A stretch of DNA of 64,000 nt from Brevundimonas aurantiaca (GTDB taxonomy: Bacteria > Pseudomonadota > Alphaproteobacteria > Caulobacterales > Caulobacteraceae): the NCBI RefSeq assembly GCF_014199955.1, contig NZ_JACHOQ010000003.1, positions 186,001 through 250,000 of the forward strand, in the 5' to 3' direction. The notes under the pieces were generated by a model that had not been told where the DNA came from, ran no database searches, and saw only the letters and a program-made list of their open reading frames with translations. A program made the translations under genes and the position numbers. Within the stretch, counting starts at the first letter, position 1. Every line of letters starts with the position of its first letter. Below are positions 1 through 7,577 of the stretch, piece by piece.

Positions 1-176
1 GTGGTGGAGGTCAAGCGCCGCGCCCGGCTCGATCTCGCCGTCCTGGCGCTGAAGCCCGCCCAGCATGATCGGCTGGTTGCAGCGGGCGAGGCGGTCCGGC
101 GTAATCGCCCGGCCCTGCAACCGCTTGAATTGAGAATTGATATGGTGGCGCTGGCTCCCGGTCGATTTCCGCGTCA
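1..176 (-). CDS. Hypothetical protein, 5' end only
   Basis: An open frame begins with ATG at 176 and runs off the left edge after 58 codons, starting MTRKSTGSQRHHINSQFKRL. Third codon positions are strongly G/C, as in the real genes here, and the overlapping plus-strand frame has no recognisable protein. I do not recognise the family. It would be transcribed divergently from the SirB1-type gene at 217, with about 40 bases between them. The rest of the gene lies outside the window, so the assignment is weak. Confidence 0.42.
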
Positions 177-216
177 TCTTCGCGGCGTTCAGAGGCGCGG
201 GAACTGAAGGGATCGC

Positions 217-1032
217 ATGACCCGGGAAGAGGCCGAGGCCATCCTGACGTCGGCCGGTGACGGCGGCGACGAGGGCTTCCCCCTGCTGGAGGCGGCGATC
301 GCCTGCGCCATCCACGATCATCCCTTCCGCGACCCCCAACCCGTCCGCACCCTGGCCCGCAGCGCCTGTGAAAGGCTGAAGGAGCGGGTCGGGGGCGAAA
401 GCCCGGACGAGGCCCTGTCCGAAACCATGGCCGCCGACCTGCGTCTGAACGGCGACCTGCTCCATTACGACCATCCCGCCAATACCGACCTGATCGAGGT
501 GGCCGAGCGGCGGCGCGGCCTGTCCGCCGCCCTGGCGGTCTTCTATCTCCACGCCGCCCGTGCGGCGGGGCTGAAGGCGGCGGGGGTGGACTTCCCCGGC
601 CATTTCCTGGTCCGCGTCGAGACGGCCGAGGGTCCGGTCGCGCTCGATCCCTTCAGCCAGGGTCGGCTGGTCCTGCCCAGCGAACTGACCCGGCGGGCGC
701 TTCGGGCCGGTCTGACGCCGCACGTCGCCGACCGGCTGGACCTGTTGATGGCCCCGGTCAGCGACCGTCAGGCCTTGATCCGGCTGCAGAACCTGCTGTT
801 CAGCCGCGCCATCCGCAGCCACGACTATGAGGCGGCCGAACGCTCGGCCCTGCGCCGGGCCCTGCTGGACCCGCAAGACCACCGGCCCTGGCTGGACGTC
901 GCCGCCGCCCGCGAGAAACAGGGCGCCCTGACCGGTTCCCTGGAGGCCCTGTCTCGGGCCCGCGGCCTTGACGGCGTCGAAGAAGCGCGTCGATCGACGA
1001 CCTTCGAGCGCGTCCGAATGCGGCTGAACTAG
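217..1032 (+). CDS. SirB1-family transglutaminase-like protein with TPR tail
   Basis: The protein has 271 residues. The middle (about 60-165) matches the transglutaminase-like SirB1 fold: DLIEVAERRRGLSAALAVFY, then AAGLKAAGVDFPGHFLVRVE. The tail (about 190-265) has two helical-pair repeats of tetratricopeptide type (YEAAERSALRRALLDPQDHR). Family members are cytoplasmic and of unknown enzymatic role. The ATG at 217 follows GAAGGGA at good spacing. The gene ends inside a CTAG palindrome shared with the stop codon of the convergent UbiH-type gene, so the two genes overlap by four bases. Confidence 0.85.
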   Translation: MTREEAEAILTSAGDGGDEGFPLLEAAIACAIHDHPFRDPQPVRTLARSACERLKERVGGESPDEALSETMAADLRLNGDLLHYDHPANTDLIEVAERRRGLSAALAVFYLHAARAAGLKAAGVDFPGHFLVRVETAEGPVALDPFSQGRLVLPSELTRRALRAGLTPHVADRLDLLMAPVSDRQALIRLQNLLFSRAIRSHDYEAAERSALRRALLDPQDHRPWLDVAAAREKQGALTGSLEALSRARGLDGVEEARRSTTFERVRMRLN

Positions 1033-2282
1033 ACCGGTTCGCCGCGCAGCAGCCGCGGCAGGTCGCCGGTCGCCCCGCCCGCCTCCTGCATGAAGGCCCG
1101 GCGCAGCGGCCCGATCCGGTTCACCGCCGCCATCCCCAGATCCCGCATCAGCCGGACCGGGCCGATGTCGTTGGAGAACAGCCGCACGAAGGCGTCGAAA
1201 CCGGCCGCCAGGGCGGCGTTGTCGAACCGGCGCCAGCGGGCGTAACGCTCCAGAACCGTCTCGGCCCCCAGATCCTCGCCCAGGCGCGCGGCCTCGGCCA
1301 GGATCTCGGCTAAGGCGGCGGCGTCCTTCAGCCCCATATTCAGCCCCTGGCCCGCCACCGGATGCACTCCGTGGGCGGCGTCGCCGATCAGGGCGAGACG
1401 CGGCGCGACCAGTTTTTCGGCGAGGCTGAGCGACAGCGGATAGACGAAGCGCGGCCCCTCGACTGAGACCCCGTCCAGAAAGGCCCCGAACCGCCGCATC
1501 AGATGCGACTGGAAGGCCGCGTCCGAGGCGTCACGCAGGGCCTCGGCCCGCCGCGTCGTCTCGGTCCACACCAGGCTGGCCCGCTGGTCGGTCAGGGGCA
1601 GGATGGCGAAGGGGCCGCTGGGCAGGAAATATTCGTGGGCGACATTGCCGTGGTCGCGGCCCAGCCGGACCGTGGCCACCACCCCGCTCTGGCCATAGGC
1701 CCAGCCGACCGTCTCGATCCCGGCGGCGCGGCGCACGATCGAGCCCCGGCCTTCCGCCCCCACCACCAGGGCTGCGGTCAGGATCGAGCCGTCGGCCAAG
1801 GTCACGGTCGCCTTGCCCGCATCCCGCTCGACCGAGACGACCGAGGCCGGCGCCCGCACCTCGATCCCCGCCGCCGTCACCGCCTCGGCCAGGGCCGCCC
1901 GGATCCGCCGGTTCTCGACCATATAGCCCAGGGGCTCGCCCCCGGTCCGCCCGCCGATCTCCTCGGCGTCGAAGCGCAGGAAGGCCGGCGAGGGCGACTT
2001 GCTGGCCGCGCCCGGCCGACGGCCGTCCGTGACGAGAATGTGATCCATCCGGCAGGCGTGCGGCCGCAGGGTCTCGCCCAGGCCCAGGGCGTCCAACATT
2101 CGGAAGGTCGAAAAGGCGATCGCGGTCGAACGCCCGTCGAAGCTGGGCGCCAGCTGGGCGCTGAACGGCTGGGGATCGACCAGCACCACCTTCAGCCCGC
2201 CCTGCGCCGCCGCCAGGGCGAAACTCGCCCCGGCCAGGCCCGCGCCGGCGATGATGATGTCGTAGCGTTCGGTCTCTGCCAT
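1029..2282 (-). CDS. UbiH/UbiF/VisC-family FAD-dependent hydroxylase
   Basis: A flavin monooxygenase of about 417 residues, of the family that hydroxylates the ubiquinone precursor ring. It has the N-terminal dinucleotide fold (IIIAGAGLAGASF), a DG-type motif that here reads GAEGRGS with Glu in place of the usual Asp, and the second FAD motif LALIGDAAHGVHPVAGQGLN. The ATG at 2282 (MAETERYD) is preferred because the fold begins right after it; a TTG at 2309 would add nine residues. It runs divergently from ftsK, so their promoters must lie between 2283 and 2415. Which ring position it modifies cannot be read from sequence. Confidence 0.85.
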   Translation of the reverse strand: MAETERYDIIIAGAGLAGASFALAAAQGGLKVVLVDPQPFSAQLAPSFDGRSTAIAFSTFRMLDALGLGETLRPHACRMDHILVTDGRRPGAASKSPSPAFLRFDAEEIGGRTGGEPLGYMVENRRIRAALAEAVTAAGIEVRAPASVVSVERDAGKATVTLADGSILTAALVVGAEGRGSIVRRAAGIETVGWAYGQSGVVATVRLGRDHGNVAHEYFLPSGPFAILPLTDQRASLVWTETTRRAEALRDASDAAFQSHLMRRFGAFLDGVSVEGPRFVYPLSLSLAEKLVAPRLALIGDAAHGVHPVAGQGLNMGLKDAAALAEILAEAARLGEDLGAETVLERYARWRRFDNAALAAGFDAFVRLFSNDIGPVRLMRDLGMAAVNRIGPLRRAFMQEAGGATGDLPRLLRGEPV

Positions 2283-2415
2283 GGCAGGCTTGTCGCGCCG
2301 CACGCTCAAAAGGTCCAGAGGACGGTTTGTCTCCGGCGCCTGGTAAATGAGCCCTTAACCCTGGGGATGCGACAAGGCGGGTCGAACGTCAGCCGCCCGG
2401 AAGGTCTCGCCTTTC

Positions 2416-4839
2416 ATGTCCACCGCCCTCGCCGTCGGCCGCCAGGCCTGGATCAGCGCCCGCATCCTTTGGGAGGCGCCCTTTGTCGTGCGTTTCCGGG
2501 GTGTGCTTCAGGCCCTGCTGGCGACCCTGCTGCTGATCGCCCTGATCTCCTGGAATCCGGCGGACGCCAGTCTGAACGCCGCCTCCAGCCTGCCGACCAC
2601 CAACTGGCTGGGGGCGAACGGCGCCCTGTTTGCGGACCTGTTCATGCAGTCCCTGGGCCTGGCCGCCTGGCCCGCCGCCCTGCTGGCGATCGCCTTCGGC
2701 CTGGCCCGCGCCATCGGCGACGCCATCCAGCAACGTCTGAAACCCAGCCCGATCAAGGCCCTGTCGGCCACGGCCGGAACCCTGCTGTTGTCCGGGGCCC
2801 TCGCGGCCCTGGCCGCCCCCGCCGCCTGGCCCTTAGCCGCCGGCCTGGGCGGTCTGTGGGGCGACGCCTTCACCGGCCTGACCGCCCAGGGCCTGGCCGC
2901 CCTGAGGATTCCCGGCGGGCGGATCATCGCCGGATTGCTGTTCCTGGGCGGCGGCCTGTGGCTGACGGGCTTCGCCATCGGCTTGCGCGCCATGGACTTC
3001 ATCGACGCCCTGCACTGGGGCCGCTCGCTGCGCGCCCCCGCCGCGCCCCCGCCTGCCGTCGCTGCCAAAAAGCCGCGCGCCCCCGCACGCGAAAAGGCGG
3101 CGCCCAAGCCCGAGGTTCGCACGCCCGCCCCCGCCCCGGACGCCGCCGTCGCGCCGGATCAGGACGCCGACGGTCCCCAGACGGCCTATGACGACCTGCC
3201 GCCCTGGGAGGAGGAGCCCGCCCCCGCCGCCCGCGCCGCGCCGCGAGCGGTCGAACCCCGCGTCGCCGCGGTCAAGGCGCCCAAGCCGCGCAAGGAAGAC
3301 GTCGACCAGCAGGCCTTCGTCTTCGACCGTCCCGAAGGCGCCTTCGACCTGCCGCCGCTGGGCATCCTCACCAAGCCCGCCCAGCGCGTCGGTTCGGTGG
3401 ATGAGGACTCCCTGAAGCAGAACGCCAAGATGCTGGAAGGCGTGCTGCAGGAATTCGGCGTGCGCGGCGTGATCGACCAGATCCGCCCCGGCCCCGTGGT
3501 CACCCTGTACGAGCTGGTCCCCGCCCCCGGCGTGAAACACGGCCGCGTGGTCGCCCTTGCCGACGACATCGCCCGCTCCATGTCCGCCCGCGCCTGCCGG
3601 ATTTCGGTGGTTCAGGGCAGGAACGCCATCGGCATCGAACTGCCCAACGCCAAGCGCGAGACCGTCTATCTGCGCGACCTTCTGTCCAGCGCCGAATACG
3701 ACAAGAAGGGCCACCTGCTGCCTCTGGCGCTGGGCGAGACCATCGGCGGCGAGCCCTATGTCGCCGACCTGGCCCGCATGCCCCACCTCTTGATCGCCGG
3801 CACCACCGGCTCGGGCAAGTCGGTCGGGGTCAACGCCATGATCCTGTCGATCCTGTATCGTCACAGCCCGGCCGAGTGCCGCTTCATCATGATCGACCCC
3901 AAGATGCTGGAACTGTCGGTCTATGACGGCATCCCGCACCTGCTGGCCCCCGTCGTCACCGATCCGAAGAAGGCGGTCGTCGCCCTGAAATGGACGGTGC
4001 GCGAGATGGAGGACCGCTATCGCCGCATGTCCAAACTGGGCGTGCGAAACGTCGCCAGCTACAACGAGCGCGCCCGCGAGGCCCAGGCCAAGGGCGAACA
4101 TTTCGAGCGCACGGTCCAGACCGGCTTCGACGACCAGGGCCGCCCCGTCTACGAATCCGAGAAGATCCGCCCCGAACCCATGCCCTATCTGGTGGTGGTC
4201 ATGGACGAGATGGCCGACCTGATGCTGGTCGCCGGCAAGGATGTGGAAGGCGCCGTCCAGCGCCTAGCCCAGATGGCCCGCGCCGCCGGCATCCACCTGA
4301 TCATGGCGACCCAACGCCCGTCGGTCGACGTCATCACCGGCACCATCAAGGCCAACTTCCCGACCCGGATTTCCTTCCAGGTCACCTCCAAGATCGACAG
4401 CCGCACCATACTTGGCGAACAGGGCGGCGAACAGCTGCTGGGCCAGGGCGACATGCTCTATATGGCCGGCGGCGGCCGCATCACCCGCCTGCACGGCCCC
4501 TTCGTCGACGACAAGGAGGTCGAGGACGTCTGCAAACACCTGAAGGCCCAGGCCGAGCCCGACTACCTCGACCTGATCACCGACGAACCGGACGGCGACG
4601 GGGACGGCGGCTTCGACGAGGGCGGGAACGGCGGCTCCGGTGACGATCTCTACGACCGGGCCGTGGCCGTGGTCACCCGCGATCGCAAGGCCTCGACCTC
4701 CTACGTCCAGCGCCGGCTGCAGATCGGCTACAACCGCGCCGCCTCCCTGATCGAACGGATGGAGCAGGAGGGCGTGGTCAGCCCCGCCAACCACGCCGGC
4801 AAGCGCGACGTCCTGGCCGGCCCGCCGCCGATGGTGTGA
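2416..4839 (+). CDS. ftsK: DNA translocase FtsK
   Basis: This septum-anchored motor (807 residues) pumps chromosome ends apart and activates XerCD at dif during division. About four membrane segments fill residues 30-200 (for example LLLIALISW). A Pro/Ala/Lys-rich linker follows to about 310. The motor has Walker A GTTGSGKS near residue 462 and Walker [12 protein letters not shown] near 592. The C-terminal winged-helix gamma domain ([20 protein letters not shown]) reads the polar KOPS sequences. The start follows GGAAGGT. It is complete and of usual alphaproteobacterial length, and it faces the GNAT gene tail to tail with only 17 bases between. Confidence 0.97.
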   Translation: MSTALAVGRQAWISARILWEAPFVVRFRGVLQALLATLLLIALISWNPADASLNAASSLPTTNWLGANGALFADLFMQSLGLAAWPAALLAIAFGLARAIGDAIQQRLKPSPIKALSATAGTLLLSGALAALAAPAAWPLAAGLGGLWGDAFTGLTAQGLAALRIPGGRIIAGLLFLGGGLWLTGFAIGLRAMDFIDALHWGRSLRAPAAPPPAVAAKKPRAPAREKAAPKPEVRTPAPAPDAAVAPDQDADGPQTAYDDLPPWEEEPAPAARAAPRAVEPRVAAVKAPKPRKEDVDQQAFVFDRPEGAFDLPPLGILTKPAQRVGSVDEDSLKQNAKMLEGVLQEFGVRGVIDQIRPGPVVTLYELVPAPGVKHGRVVALADDIARSMSARACRISVVQGRNAIGIELPNAKRETVYLRDLLSSAEYDKKGHLLPLALGETIGGEPYVADLARMPHLLIAGTTGSGKSVGVNAMILSILYRHSPAECRFIMIDPKMLELSVYDGIPHLLAPVVTDPKKAVVALKWTVREMEDRYRRMSKLGVRNVASYNERAREAQAKGEHFERTVQTGFDDQGRPVYESEKIRPEPMPYLVVVMDEMADLMLVAGKDVEGAVQRLAQMARAAGIHLIMATQRPSVDVITGTIKANFPTRISFQVTSKIDSRTILGEQGGEQLLGQGDMLYMAGGGRITRLHGPFVDDKEVEDVCKHLKAQAEPDYLDLITDEPDGDGDGGFDEGGNGGSGDDLYDRAVAVVTRDRKASTSYVQRRLQIGYNRAASLIERMEQEGVVSPANHAGKRDVLAGPPPMV

Positions 4840-4856
4840 TCGGGGGAGGAGATGTC

Positions 4857-5480
4857 TCAGCCATCAAAGGCGGCGGTCGTGTAGCGAGAATGAAGCGTCC
4901 AGCCGAGAGAGGTATAGAGCGCTCGCCCCTCTGCGGTGGCCACCAGAACGCCGGTTCTGGTGGAGACTTCCCCTTCAAGAGTGCGCATCACACGACGACC
5001 GAGACCCCGCCGTCTGTGACCGGGGTCAACGGAAATTCGATCATAAACGGCGATCGCGCCATCAATCACCACAATGCGCCCCCTCGCGACCTCGACGTCA
5101 TCGGCGAGGAGACGGCAATGAAGCACAGCCCCTAGCTGTTCCAACGAGACCTTATAGCCTTCGGCATCTGGAGAAGAGGCCGTCATCGCGCCCGACAGGG
5201 TCATCATGAAGCCGGGCGGCTTTACTGACCAACCGCAAGGCAAGCAGGCCATGGTCGTCGCCTCATCCTCGCAGACCTTTAGGAACACATTGGGTTCGGT
5301 GATCCGATCAGCCCGCCGAAGGACGGCGGCGTCCGCCTCGGCATGGACGAAGCGGCGCACCTGATCAGGCGCGCCCACTTCGATTCTCCAACCCCCATCG
5401 TCCCATACGGGCGGCGACACGCCGCGTGTCAGCGCCCATCCACGGGTCCAAAGGGCCAGAAGTTCAGGATCAGCGCTCAT
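4857..5480 (-). CDS. GNAT-family N-acetyltransferase
   Basis: The protein has 207 residues. The C-terminal half carries the acetyl-CoA motif A of the GNAT fold: a strand (IAVYDRISVDPGH), then the pyrophosphate loop HRRRGLGRRVM, and later the ALYTSLGW segment typical of motif B. The N-terminal half holds two Cys (MACLPCGW) in a CxxC-like setting. The substrate is unknown. It is convergent with ftsK and alone in its transcription unit. By eye it is less G+C rich than its neighbours, so it may have been acquired later; this was not measured. Confidence 0.8.
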   Translation of the reverse strand: MSADPELLALWTRGWALTRGVSPPVWDDGGWRIEVGAPDQVRRFVHAEADAAVLRRADRITEPNVFLKVCEDEATTMACLPCGWSVKPPGFMMTLSGAMTASSPDAEGYKVSLEQLGAVLHCRLLADDVEVARGRIVVIDGAIAVYDRISVDPGHRRRGLGRRVMRTLEGEVSTRTGVLVATAEGRALYTSLGWTLHSRYTTAAFDG

Positions 5481-5691
5481 AAGGGCGCACCATGACGCAC
5501 AGCGCCGGATGTAGGCAACGGATCAAGCTTCGGCGCGTTACCCTCCCCGCCGTCGCATCCAAGCTTCAGCATTTCGATGAACAGGGCTTCATCGGAGCGC
5601 CGGAATATGGTCAGGCTCGCGTCATTCCGACGCCAAGCCGATCGGGCAAGACGGCGGCATCGCTGACCATCCCGAACGGGAGACTGACTTC

Positions 5692-6390
5692 ATGACCACC
5701 CCCGCCGTCGCCGAGAGCCTCGCCGCCCCGATCGACGCCCCCGTCGATTCCCAACGCCGCGCCCTGCTGCTGGGCGCCGGACTTGTGACGGGCTTCGCCG
5801 CCCTGGGGATGTTCGACGCGGCCCAGGCCCAATCCAATCTATCGGCCGAGGATCGGGCGGTGGTTCAAAGGGCCCAGACCTATCTCCAAGGCCTGACCTC
5901 GGCCCAGGGCACGTTCGTCGAGACGGGTCCGGGCGGACAGCGCCGCGAGGGCCGCTTCTATCTGCAGCGGCCCGGCAAGATGCGGTTCGAATACACCAAT
6001 CCGGCCGGCCTGCTGGTCGTATCGGACGGCTACAACGTCAAACGCTACGACCCGCGACTGAACAACTTCCAGCAGGTTCCTCTGGGACGGACGCCTCTTT
6101 CGACCTTCCTCGCGCGCAATGTGCGGCTGGACCAGGGCGTCCGGATCGACCGCGTCACCCGGATGCAGTCCGGCGCCTTCGCCATCACCGCCCGAGACGC
6201 CAATCGGCCCAACGACGGCCAGGTGGTGCTGGCCTTTGCGGGCAATCCGATCCGTCTGCACGAATGGACCATTTCGGACGCCCAGGGATCGCGGACCCGC
6301 ACTCAGCTGACCTCGCTTCAGCCTGCCTCCAGCTTGGCGGCCAGCCTGTTCCAACTGCGAGATCCGACCCGGCGCCCCGGTCGGAACTAA
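5692..6390 (+). CDS. lolA: LolA-type outer-membrane lipoprotein carrier protein
   Basis: A periplasmic carrier (232 residues) that takes lipoproteins from LolCDE to the outer membrane. The mature part has the LolA pattern: QTYLQGLTSAQGTFVETGPG, RREGRFYLQRPGKMRFEY, VSDGYNVKRYDPRLN and a basic tail. The export signal is unusual. About 20 residues precede a twin-Arg stretch (SQRRALLLGAGLVTGFAALG) that ends at AQA, so it could be a Tat-type signal or an ordinary signal with a long n-region. Upstream, 5481-5691 holds no convincing gene. Downstream lies the candidate small RNA, then xth. Confidence 0.87.
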   Translation: MTTPAVAESLAAPIDAPVDSQRRALLLGAGLVTGFAALGMFDAAQAQSNLSAEDRAVVQRAQTYLQGLTSAQGTFVETGPGGQRREGRFYLQRPGKMRFEYTNPAGLLVVSDGYNVKRYDPRLNNFQQVPLGRTPLSTFLARNVRLDQGVRIDRVTRMQSGAFAITARDANRPNDGQVVLAFAGNPIRLHEWTISDAQGSRTRTQLTSLQPASSLAASLFQLRDPTRRPGRN

Positions 6391-6470
6391 GGCCTGCACG
6401 CGCGGAATTCGCGAATCACCGGTATCCATCCGTTGCCGGAGAATCACGGCCAAGCGGGAAATGTGACAAT

Positions 6471-6499
6471 TTGACCTTTTCCTTCGGTCGTGACATCTA
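6471..6499 (+). promoter_or_regulatory. Sigma-70-type promoter for the candidate small RNA
   Basis: TTGACC at 6471-6476 and CATCTA at 6494-6499 are separated by 17 bases. The sequence just after (TCTAGAAC, 6496-6503) also resembles the Caulobacter housekeeping -10 element. Transcription would start near 6505. I found no clear EcfG-type GGAAC/CGTT pair here. Confidence 0.5.
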
Positions 6500-6504
6500 G
6501 AACA

Positions 6505-6607
6505 CAGAGCGGCGGCGGCCGCTCTACCGCCACGGATGCATCCCCCTCCCCGGCGGCGAGAGAGACGAAACTGGATCGGCCCGGCCCGCAGAGGTCGGGC
6601 CTTTTTT
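6505..6607 (+). ncRNA. Candidate trans-acting small RNA (possible GsrN homologue)
   Basis: A promoter-like pair ends at 6499 and an intrinsic terminator ends at 6607, enclosing about 103 bases without a plausible gene. The 5' part folds as a 7-bp hairpin (GAGCGGC 6507-6513 with GCCGCTC 6518-6524). A C-rich stretch follows (CATCCCCCTCCCC, 6535-6551 region) that could pair with Shine-Dalgarno sequences, then the terminator stem. Caulobacter GsrN is a small RNA of about this length with a C-rich targeting loop. I recall it lying between lipoprotein-carrier and exonuclease genes, but cannot verify that here. Existence is supported by the sequence; the GsrN identity is inference. Confidence 0.55.
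6583..6607 (+). terminator. Rho-independent terminator
   Basis: GGCCCG (6583-6588) and CGGGCC (6596-6601) form a 6-bp stem with a 7-base loop, followed at once by six T (6602-6607). It lies about 190 bases beyond the lolA stop and 40 before xth, so it more likely ends the small RNA than the lolA message. Confidence 0.75.
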
Positions 6608-6647
6608 CTGGGTGGTTCTTCCGGAGCGCGGCCTGTTAAAGCGAAGC

Positions 6648-7445
6648 ATGACCCTTCGCCTCGCCACCTGGAACATCAACTCCGTCCGCCTGCGCATCGA
6701 TCAGGTCGCCCGGTTCGTCGCCGAACGGGCTCCCGACGTTCTGATGCTGCAAGAGATCAAATGCACGACGGATCAGTTCCCGCGCGCCGCCTTCGAAGAG
6801 ATGGGCCTGCCTCATATGCGTGTCGCTGGCCAGAAGGGCTGGCACGGGGTGGCGATCGCCAGCCGCCTGCCGCTTGAGGACAGCGAGACCTTCCAGGTCT
6901 GCAAACTGGGCCATGCTCGCTGCGTCTCGGCCCGGGTCGCCGGGATCGACGTTCAGAACTTCTACATTCCCGCCGGCGGCGACGTGCCCGACCGGACGCT
7001 GAACCCCAAGTTCGATCACAAGCTCGACTTCTACGAACAGCTGACCGAGATCGTCGCCCGACAGGATCGGTCTCGCCCCCTGGTCATGGCCGGCGATTTC
7101 AACATCGCACCGGGCGAGGGCGACGTGTGGAACCACCGCTACATGTCCAAGATCGTCAGCCACACGCCGATCGAGGTGGAGGTGCTGAACCGACTTCAGG
7201 CCACAGGCGGCTTCGCCGACGTGCTGCGCGACCGTTTCCCCGAACCGCAGAAGCTGGCCAGCTGGTGGAGTTATCGAGCCGCCGACTTCCGCAAGTCGAA
7301 CCGCGGCCTGCGCCTGGATCATATCTGGACCTCGCCCGGCCTGACCCCGGCCGTCATCAAGGACACGGCCCGGATTCATGATGACGTCCGCGAGTGGGAC
7401 CGGCCGTCCGACCATGCGCCGGTGACGGTCGATTTGTCCGTCTGA
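6648..7445 (+). CDS. xth: Exodeoxyribonuclease III
   Basis: An AP endonuclease and 3'-5' exonuclease of base-excision repair (265 residues), in the endonuclease/exonuclease/phosphatase fold. Motifs appear in order: LATWNINSVRLR at the N-terminus, LMLQEIKC (metal-binding Glu), FYIPAGGD, VMAGDFNIAP (catalytic Asp/Asn), GLRLDHIW and the terminal SDHAPV. The ATG at 6648 is chosen because family members start TLRLATWN directly; an upstream in-frame start at 6612 would overlap the terminator region. It is a single-gene unit downstream of the candidate small RNA. Confidence 0.95.
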   Translation: MTLRLATWNINSVRLRIDQVARFVAERAPDVLMLQEIKCTTDQFPRAAFEEMGLPHMRVAGQKGWHGVAIASRLPLEDSETFQVCKLGHARCVSARVAGIDVQNFYIPAGGDVPDRTLNPKFDHKLDFYEQLTEIVARQDRSRPLVMAGDFNIAPGEGDVWNHRYMSKIVSHTPIEVEVLNRLQATGGFADVLRDRFPEPQKLASWWSYRAADFRKSNRGLRLDHIWTSPGLTPAVIKDTARIHDDVREWDRPSDHAPVTVDLSV

Positions 7446-7530
7446 CCCCGACAACTGTCCCACAAGCGTCGCACAAGCTTAGCCTTTCAGGCGCATAGCT
7501 TTAGGCAGCCTGTCATTGACCCGCACTAAG

Positions 7531-7561
7531 GAGCCCGCGCCGCCCATGGGGGCGCGGCCTC
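7531..7561 (+). promoter_or_regulatory. Leader hairpin before the TonB-dependent receptor
   Basis: GAG (7531-7533) and CCGCGCC (7535-7541) pair with GGCGCGG (7551-7557) and CTC (7559-7561), giving a strong stem with a small inner extension. It ends 16 bases before the receptor start codon and lacks a T-run, so it could be a weak end point for xth or a translation-control element. Function is not known. Confidence 0.35.
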
Positions 7562-7577
7562 ATTAATCGGATTTCCA

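Noticed and set aside
5492..5695. A 67-codon frame between the GNAT gene and lolA
   Set aside because: It has no family resemblance and a weak start, and its end overlaps the lolA start codon; probably chance.
6536..6877. A plus-strand frame across the candidate small RNA into xth
   Set aside because: It crosses an intrinsic terminator and is out of frame with the clear xth product.
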